Part shown: piece after piece, positions 57,398-64,000 of the stretch
How positions within the stretch are numbered: position 1 is the stretch's first letter
Layout: each line of letters opens with the position of its first letter
DNA from: Collybiopsis luxurians FD-317 M1
Taxonomy: Eukaryota; Basidiomycota; Agaricomycetes; Agaricales; Omphalotaceae
DNA: 64,000 nucleotides
Direction: 5' to 3'
NCBI GenBank assembly: GCA_000827265.1
Contig: KN834769.1
Span: forward strand, 233,996-297,995
The notes under the pieces: model-generated
What the model was told of the DNA's origin: nothing
Databases searched by the model: none
Seen by the model: only the letters and a program-made list of their open reading frames with translations
Translations under genes and position numbers: made by a program

Positions 57398-60367
57398 ATG
57401 TCCACAAATCACATCAAACTCTATACAGCTGAGTTATCATCTCTGGGTTACGGACTTGCACTTTGGGAACCAGATCAAGGATACATTGAAGATTCCGAAC
57501 GGCGTCCCCGCGTTCGCCCCGGCGATGTTGGATATGTGGATCAAACTGGTAGTTTTGTCCGCCTTTTCAATCTCCATCTCAGAAAGGATGATCCTGAGCA
57601 AGGGATGGCTGTTGCCGAGGACTTTGGAGAGCCTATGCCCCGACCGAGGGCGCAGACGAAGTGGTCTTATGAAGCACCAAGAATTCACCACCTGTACAAG
57701 CGAACTGCATGGGGTGGAAGCATAAAAGCAGTGGTGTATGTTTTAAAAGAAGTTTTATTACATTCAGTTGATGACTTTTGATCGTTTATATAGGCCTGTA
57801 ATGCCATCTAGTGCTGACACATCATTACTATACAACTCCGAGCATAAAACTGGGGTAATTCTTGGCTTTTTTGATACCGGAGTCCGGGAGACCTCGTATG
57901 TGAACTACGAGACAGAGCTTGCAAAGAACAGGGAGAGTTGGCTCAGTACTGCTCGCATTGTCAAATCAGATCTGGATCTCAAGGATCTGAAACTGGTAAC
58001 AGATTGTATACGTGTTCGGTCATGGGTCAGAGGCATTGTTGAGAATAGAAGTACTGAAGGGGAATTTTCATTGGCAGTTGGTTTCAGTCCTCTCTCTGCT
58101 GGCGCCCAATTATCGAGGAGTGTCGAATACCAAGGGGGTAGTAATATAAATCACGGTCCTGCTGATCGGATAATGAAACTACCTCCGAACACAGCCGACA
58201 ATACTCAGAATCCATTACGACAGCGCAAAGGCAAAGGTAGGAAAGGTGGCAGGAAGGCCAACGCCCTCCGGCCAGTTTCTACATCACCGCAACCAGAGCC
58301 ATCGGCTTCATCATCACTGTCACAATCAGAACTGTCGGACAAAGAAAGGGAGGACATCAAAGGTTGGTCTGACCAGTGTATCTTTATCCGCTCGTACAGG
58401 ATGAGACGCCGAGGGATCATTGGAAAATTGCTTCCAACAACGATGCAAGGAGCAGCAAAACCTCGAGATCTTCCACGAGATGATTCTGACGAAGATATGT
58501 CATTGGTGCCCATTTCAGACACAGAGGAAGATCTACAGGAGCAGGAAGAGGTAAGTGCTATTGCTACCAGTAGCTGTCTATCCAGGTTTGATTCTCACAA
58601 ATATGCCACAGGATACTACGGCTGGCAAAGATATCCTTAACAAAGAGGCGGGACTTGAAAGCGAAGAGGGTGAAGAGGGTGAAGAGGGTGAAGAGGCGAG
58701 GATCTCCGCTGCCATCTTGCACATATTTTACAGTTACTGACAGCTTGAACTAGAGCTGGGACCATATGGATATTGTTTTTGATTATATTTTCCAAGTAGG
58801 ATATCAGATATTCAAGCTGCTTACATACTCACAGTGAGAATGCTGCAGAACTCGGATGCAGATTTTGCTTTGGTTCATGAAGAAGATCTTCTGGTGTATG
58901 CTAAATTCTTTCCAGCTGAGGTATGACTTTCTCTCGACTCAGATGTGGAGACTGCTGACATTGATCTTATCCAAAGGAGCGAGAATGGCTAACTGCAGAT
59001 CTAGTATTAAAAGAATGCCATCCAGCAGTAGCTGTTCAAGACTACGGCGGGGTCAAAGGTGCAGTTGCACATATTTCATATTTTCTGTCTATTAACTACA
59101 AGTAATGGCAGTTGGTGCCATATACTCAGAACCTCCTTTGTATGGTGTTGCAGATCTGCTCAGATCAGAGGTCATACATAATGAGGACCTACCCCCTTAC
59201 CCACACCAAAAAGGTCCTAGGTATGAGGTAGACGAGACAAATTTTCCCAGCATACCTGTTCAAGATGTCCAAAGTGAAGTTGTCATTCTTGAAGGACACC
59301 ATGATACAGTCAACTCAGTTGCATTCTCGTCTGATGGCACACATGTTCTTTCTGGCTCCTGGGATAAAACAGTTCGACTTTGGGATGCCAATACTGGAGT
59401 AAATCTTTGGACACTGGAGGGACATGCAGATAATGTAGCATCTGTTGCATTCTCTCCTGATGGAACTTGTCTTCTTTCTGGTTCCTGGGATAGGACAGCT
59501 CGAGTGTGGGATGCCAATACTGGCAAACTTCTCTGGATACTGAAGGGGCATAAAGATGATGTAACATCTGTCACATTCTCCTCTGACAGCACACGTGCTC
59601 TTTCTGGCTCCCGGGATAGGACAATTCAGCTCTGGAATGTCAAGACTGGAAGACATCTTCAGTCACTGGAGGGACATGTAGACAATGTAACATCTGTTGC
59701 ATTCTCACCTGATGGAACCCGTCTGCTTTCTGGCTCCCGGGATGGGGTAGTTCATCTTTGGGATGCCAATACTGGAGTAAATCTTCTGGAAATGAAAAAA
59801 AATACAAGCCATGTAACATCTGTGGCATTCTCTCCAGATGGCGAAAATATAGTATCAGCCTCCTGGGATGGGGCAATTCACATTTGGGATGCCTTCCTTG
59901 GCAGTGAAACCCACGTCATGACGGGCCACACAGATCCAGTCTTCTCAGTTCAGTTCTCACCGAATGGGAAGTATATTGCCTCAGCCTCAAGGGATGGTAC
60001 AATCCGTATCTGGGCAACCTCAAGCTGGAGTTGTATTTCACGGCACACATGTCCATCTGTCCGCACAATTGCATTCAGTCCAGATGGAAAACATCTTGTC
60101 TCAGGCTCTGGAGATGGCCCCATCCAAATCTACTCCTTTTCACACTTGTTGTATACCACCACAATGGTGAACACAGTCCCAAAGGCTGCTTCTTTGACAT
60201 TAGTGGAGCAAAATGCAGGTACTGGGAGTCATAAAAAAAGGGGGAAGGGGAAAGCCACATTGGAGGATGCACACAGTCAAGTATATTTATCCAAGTCAAC
60301 TCCTAGCACAGAAGCAAGCTGGAGCTGGTCTGGAGACCGAAAAACACCTGAAGAAGTAAGCCATTAG
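57398..60367 (+). CDS. WD40 seven-blade protein with N-terminal basidiomycete module
   Basis: N-terminal domain (57398-57733): YGLALWEPDQGYIEDSERRP, RPGDVGYVDQTGSFVRLFNL, as in a common unnamed mushroom family. A middle part (57766-58540) has VILGFFDTGVRETSYVNYET, LVTDCIRVRSWVRG, WSDQCIFIRSYRMRRRG and an acidic (GEE)n stretch near 58668. Exons near 58780-59072 (MDIVFDYIFQ, DADFALVHEEDLLVYAKFFP, LTADLVLKECHPAVAVQDYG) link to 59105-60367, which holds seven WD40 repeats (each LEGH...VTSVAFSPDG...SGSxD.TI.LWD) forming one propeller. Likely a scaffold or recognition protein. The 57734-57765 gap would be a 32-base intron, very short, so the gene might be two adjacent ones or carry a defect. Confidence 0.7.
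59279..60150 (+). repeat. seven tandem WD40 repeats
   Basis: Repeats of about 126 bases (42 codons), most alike in the first four (LEGHHDTVNSVAFSSDG, LEGHADNVASVAFSPDG, LKGHKDDVTSVTFSSDS, LEGHVDNVTSVAFSPDG; ends WDANTG). Later ones diverge. High similarity of neighbouring blades is typical of fast-evolving recognition WD40 genes. Confidence 0.85.
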
Positions 60368-60721
60368 ACTTTCCCAGTATTTCAACTCCTCAGACTAAGT
60401 ATTATGCACTTGCCCGGGAACTTCTATTCCTAATCCCCTGTCCTTTTGCTTCCTTTCAGTAACAGAGCCAAATCATCAGAGTAGTACCGCACCCCTCTCT
60501 AATATTGATATTTACTTGCTGCCTTTTGATTGCTGTTCGTACTTATAGGTACACAGACACTGGTTACGAATATCACCTATGGACTTCACTGCCCTAAATA
60601 CATGAGTAGGATTTCAGTTAACACTCATTTGAGTAATAGGGTAGAAGCCACATTAATATCTCGATCGTCACTACTTTGTCGCTTGCTGTCATCTCAGAAT
60701 TATTTTGAAAACTCCTCCTCA

Positions 60722-61075
60722 TCAGCCCATCCCTACTCCTTTCCTTAATTCACTTGAGTCTACACTTCCCTGGCCTAGACAGAACATGCGCTCGTATAAC
60801 TCAAGAGACAACTCTGATATCAAAAACACCCTTACGGCGACACTGTGCATCCAGTATGGATACTCACCTAGCAAGAAAGGGAAGAAGGTATCAGATTCCA
60901 GTGCCGTAATACAAATAGCAGAAATAGGAAATAGAGAGCCGAAGAGCGAAAAAAAAGCAATTAAAGTACGTAGATAAGGTTCTGTCCCCGCTGGAGGCTT
61001 CGTGAGTGGGACGACGAACAAAAACGCATGAGTGGCACCAAAGAATGTCACTGCTCCTAACGCCCACTCAATCAA
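60722..61075 (-). CDS. small hydrophobic ORF, unrecognised
   Basis: A 117-codon ORF starting MIEWALGAVTFFGATHAFLF with further hydrophobic stretches (LRTLIAFFSLFGSLFPISAI). It may be the end of a multi-pass membrane gene whose upstream exon I cannot place; no homology to DUF6533 copies is evident. Confidence 0.3.
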   Translation of the reverse strand: MIEWALGAVTFFGATHAFLFVVPLTKPPAGTEPYLRTLIAFFSLFGSLFPISAICITALESDTFFPFLLGEYPYWMHSVAVRVFLISELSLELYERMFCLGQGSVDSSELRKGVGMG

Positions 61076-61474
61076 TTATCAGGGTACGACCGAAGAAAGA
61101 TCTGGTATATGATTCCGAATGAAATGACCGCGTTAATGATTGAAAGTGGGTACGATATCCAACAAGCAGCCGGAAGTGAGTGTAAAGTGCATAGGAAGCA
61201 ACACTATGACATACTACATCGATAACAAAGTTGTATGTGTCTCCAGGAGGTAATGCGAAAATAACAACCGGGCATAGTATTGCCTAGTCTATCAAAGATG
61301 GAGCAATATCTTGATGGGATCATACACAAGCTGAGGAGGGTAACAACACACATAATCCTCATGTGCATTGATCTAACATATCTCCACCCAGGCTGGCCCT
61401 CATCTCCCTAGTTTGCTTTAGGCAGACGGCAAATTTCAGCACTTAGTGGTACGACGGTGAATTCCTAATTGCTT
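61076..61474. other. intergenic
   Basis: Nothing supported. Confidence 0.4.
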
Positions 61475-61566
61475 GAAGCAGAATCGAATGTTGACTTTAG
61501 TTACATACAGACGAGATCAAACATATATATACACTTCTAGATTGCTTTTAGCAGAAGTCACCACCG

Positions 61567-63364
61567 TCAGACGATCTTATATATCCCATCCAGGCTACCC
61601 ACGTCCTCATCGTGAGCTTCGCAACCGATTTGTACAAGATTGCTCCCAGATTCTGAGTTACGCTGCACCCGAACTACAGGGTCTTCTCCAAACTCGTTCG
61701 AGGCTGAAGGAGGCCTGACAAGGGTGGCTTCCAAGTCAACATTCTTGCTGTTCTTTTGATCTCCCTGCTGTTCTTCTTCAGATTGCTGGACGGTGGATAT
61801 GATGTGAACTCCTGACTGTTTGCCATGCCATGCGCGAAGATGTAGAATAAATCGAGCTGTCAACGCCCCCGAAAGACTGGAAATTTCAATGAGAATTTGA
61901 CTTGATCAGTAATTTTATTGAACTTGTCGCTCACGGCAAAGTTAAGCCATCTAGAGACTGCTGGAGGAATCCAGTCTATGAATGTGACAATTTAGTTCAT
62001 TTCTGTGATCAACAAACAATACGAGTCCTACTGGAGCACGCTGAAGCAAAAAATAGGTCAGAAAGAGGGGGGGCGAGGGTAAGTATGGAAAGCGAGCTCA
62101 CAAGATCGAGAATCACTGATGCAATTGTTAGAATAGATATGGTGCTGGAGATGCTTCAGAGTTAGTTCAACGTGGCGGTGGTAGAGACAGCGTACCAAAA
62201 GTACAAAATCCCTGTTAACGCTTGAATTAGATGGCACAATGAAACAATGGTAAGGACTTTACCTTCTTCGAACATCAGATAAAATAGGCGGTATTTTTGA
62301 CTTTTCCAAGGACCACCAGCTCTCAATGCTTGGACAGTCCTTACAGTAGTAATTACGGCAACAGACGTCTCAAAAGCGATCGTGAAAAGTGAACGAAGTA
62401 GATACACTGCAATCTAAAAGTCAGCATGGCCGCTCTCTCAGCATCCGAGTCACAATCCAGATTCGAACCTCTACAGGTTCGAAGAAAAATGGATCAGTGT
62501 TAATTTTGCAGGAAAGCAGGGTTATATATACTCACAGGGGTGGGTCTGACGTATCCACACATTTTTCTGAAGGGACATGGAACTAGACCAAAGATTCACT
62601 ACACGCAATAAAATTGATGGGCAGACGTACCGCATCCGCTACGACACACATTGTACCGAGAACCATCAGATATGCTAATATCAGGCGGTTCCGAGAGCAA
62701 ACAGCATATGCACGGCCTATCAGTGTTGCTGAAATACAAAAGTGATCAGTAAAAAGCGAGTTCGGGAAAGAAGAGTCTGTTCTGACCAACTATAGCTGCT
62801 CTACCAAAAACAGCGAGTGCAGATACAAATTCTCTCCAGTCATTGCAAGTCACTGAAGTGCTGGAGCAATATTGAGTACATCCAAATTTTAGGATCAGGA
62901 GCTATGCCACGGACTATAGAGGAGGTGTTAATAATCTAAACAATTTCATGTTGATAAGTATTTTACCCTTGGCCCTAGCACATTCGATATTTCTAGAAGA
63001 TACAGCACATTCGCCAGGAGTGCGTATCTGCAAAATATATAAAAGAGTGTCGATAGGGAGAATCTCGCTCCCCATATATATTCGACCTATGAATAGTTGT
63101 CAGGCTGTATTTTCAGAAAGTAAGGAAGGGATTCTTACCTCCCTCGAGAAGGTGAGTAGCCAGTCGTAATAAATTAACACTGCGCGATCCGTCAATGACC
63201 CACACCGCGATACATGACCCCGAACCGAGAATCACCAATGCTAACCCAAGTAGCATCATACTGCAAATAACTGTCGGATGTAAGTGTAACCTTAATGAGC
63301 ATCCTTTTCGAAAGCGGAAGAATGTGACTTACTGAGTAGCGGCGGCCAAGCTTTGACTGTCCAT
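61567..63364 (-). CDS. DUF6533-family multi-pass membrane protein, copy 9 (subfamily B), with an extra intron
   Basis: Start ATG 63364 (MDSQSLAAATHYLQYDATWV), two small introns, then VLIYYDWLLTFSRE at about 63139-63185, a 52-base intron (63087-63138), and VEYIWGARFSLSTLFYIFCR then YALLANVLYLLE at 62970-63086. Later exons: AFETSVAVITTVRTVQALRA (62310-62380), RAYAVCSRNRLILAYLMVLG (62640-62720), and the tail LTARFILHLRAWHGKQSGVH with FGEDPVVRVQ, ending at 61567. Paralogue of copy 8; the extra intron interrupts the conserved DUF6533 motif and is absent from copies 7 and 8. Confidence 0.72.
63087..63138 (-). other. copy-specific 52-base intron in DUF6533 gene 9
   Basis: Donor GTAAGAAT (63131-63138) follows GAG, acceptor CATAG (ends 63087) precedes GTCGAATAT. 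Removing it restores TFSREVEYIWG, matching TFPEEVKYIWR of copy 8. The insertion site is an AG/GT proto-splice context. Confidence 0.7.
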
Positions 63365-63780
63365 ACTGAAGAGAGGGGGGAATGGAGATCCTGCTACCTG
63401 GCACCCCGAGACAGCAAGATCCTTTAAATAAGAACAACATTTGAGAGGAGGAGCAACGTATTGTGATACGGGAGATGTCCCTTCAACTTGCCAAGCGAAG
63501 CATAGTCTGGTTGAGCGGAAGATAGCTTTATCATTTACTTCGAAGGACGATGCGATGATGACAAGATGGCCATCTCCCGTGTTTGATGAGTTCGTACTGA
63601 TAAAACTTGACCAATCAAAAGTTTCGCAGAGCGGCTCACGGCTGTGCCTTTCCTGGAATTTGCATTTTTGAATAAGATAAATAAGATGACCTGACGGAGG
63701 ATAGTTTTATAAATAGGACCGGTCAGTCTAAATCGCAATCCTGTTTTACGGAGGGAAATTAGCTTGACAACAGGAGCTCG

Positions 63781-64000
63781 GAGCATTCATACCGTCCCAT
63801 ATGAGATAGACTTATATCGTCCTGATAATGGGGAATGGGCTGTGTTTGTGCTGCAATCACAGATTTGGTATCAAGGTCTTATCAGACATGGTACTTCCAT
63901 TGTAAAGTGTGGGACCGCCCTGCAGAAACATCACCGCATCGGATGGTTCGAAAATTTTCTCCAAAAGAATAATATAAATAGGAAGCTAGATCAAAGAGGA
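63781..64000. other. intergenic to window end
   Basis: No supported gene in the last 220 bases. Confidence 0.4.

Larger units (their letters stand above)
61475..63780. repeat. segmental duplication C, copy 2
   Basis: Partner of 50095-52400, shifted by about 11381 bases at the gene starts. It carries DUF6533 copy 9 and its upstream region. Confidence 0.85.

Noticed and set aside
59260..59876. Minus-strand repeat ORFs
   Set aside because: Antisense of the WD40 repeats.
1..64000. CRISPR arrays or bacterial operons
   Set aside because: No regularly spaced repeats; the genes have spliceosomal introns, so the DNA is eukaryotic.

Overview
The window is nuclear DNA from a filamentous basidiomycete, most likely a mushroom-forming Agaricomycete; I cannot name the genus. 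The evidence is short phase-shifting introns (about 45-70 nt, GTRNGT...YAG) in almost every gene, basidiomycete-type protein families (DUF6533 membrane proteins, NACHT NLR-like protein with a GG-F-V-GDQYN type N terminus, spherulin-4 proteins, a RHS/Crinkler-like NTPase), and fungal housekeeping genes (RIB3, EPL1, DUS1, mannitol-1-phosphate dehydrogenase). All calls come from reading the sequence; no database search was run.

Layout. 0.3-0.8 kb: a MITE-like island built from AAGTTAC/AAGTTAG motifs. 1-7.7 kb: a tandem segmental duplication of about 3.79 kb that doubled a DUF6533 gene and the 3' end of RIB3; the intact RIB3 lies at 6.8-7.7 kb. 8.0-10.3 kb: two tandem secreted spherulin-4 genes. 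11-16 kb: two DUF6533 copies on the minus strand. 16.6-19.5 kb: a NACHT NLR-like gene with an apparent frameshift and a reiterated exon-intron unit at its 3' end. 19.8-21.3 kb: a decayed Doa10/MARCH6 ubiquitin-ligase fragment. 22.8-31.4 kb: two more DUF6533 copies flanking a degenerate hAT transposon (BED-like finger plus transposase) and a dead Copia gag-pre-integrase/integrase fragment; this zone is strongly CpG-poor and carries CGA-to-TGA type stops.

34.6-47.5 kb is a housekeeping block with higher GC and intact genes: EPL1 (NuA4 acetyltransferase subunit), a secreted two-repeat Cys-rich protein, DUS1 (tRNA dihydrouridine synthase), an unrecognised multi-exon gene and mannitol-1-phosphate 5-dehydrogenase. 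47.8-64 kb returns to accessory sequence: three DUF6533 genes of a second subfamily (two are 11.4 kb segmental duplicates, one of which carries an extra 52-nt intron), a broken RHS/CRN-like P-loop NTPase gene with Walker-A Lys replaced by Asn, an isolated ORF of unknown family, and a WD40 seven-blade protein with a basidiomycete N-terminal module.

The most interesting theme is the nine-member clustered family of multi-pass (probably seven-helix) DUF6533 proteins in two subfamilies, interleaved with NLR, WD40 and RHS/CRN-like genes and transposons. This looks like a fast-evolving birth-and-death gene island on both sides of a conserved block. A receptor-like or self/non-self role is only an inference.
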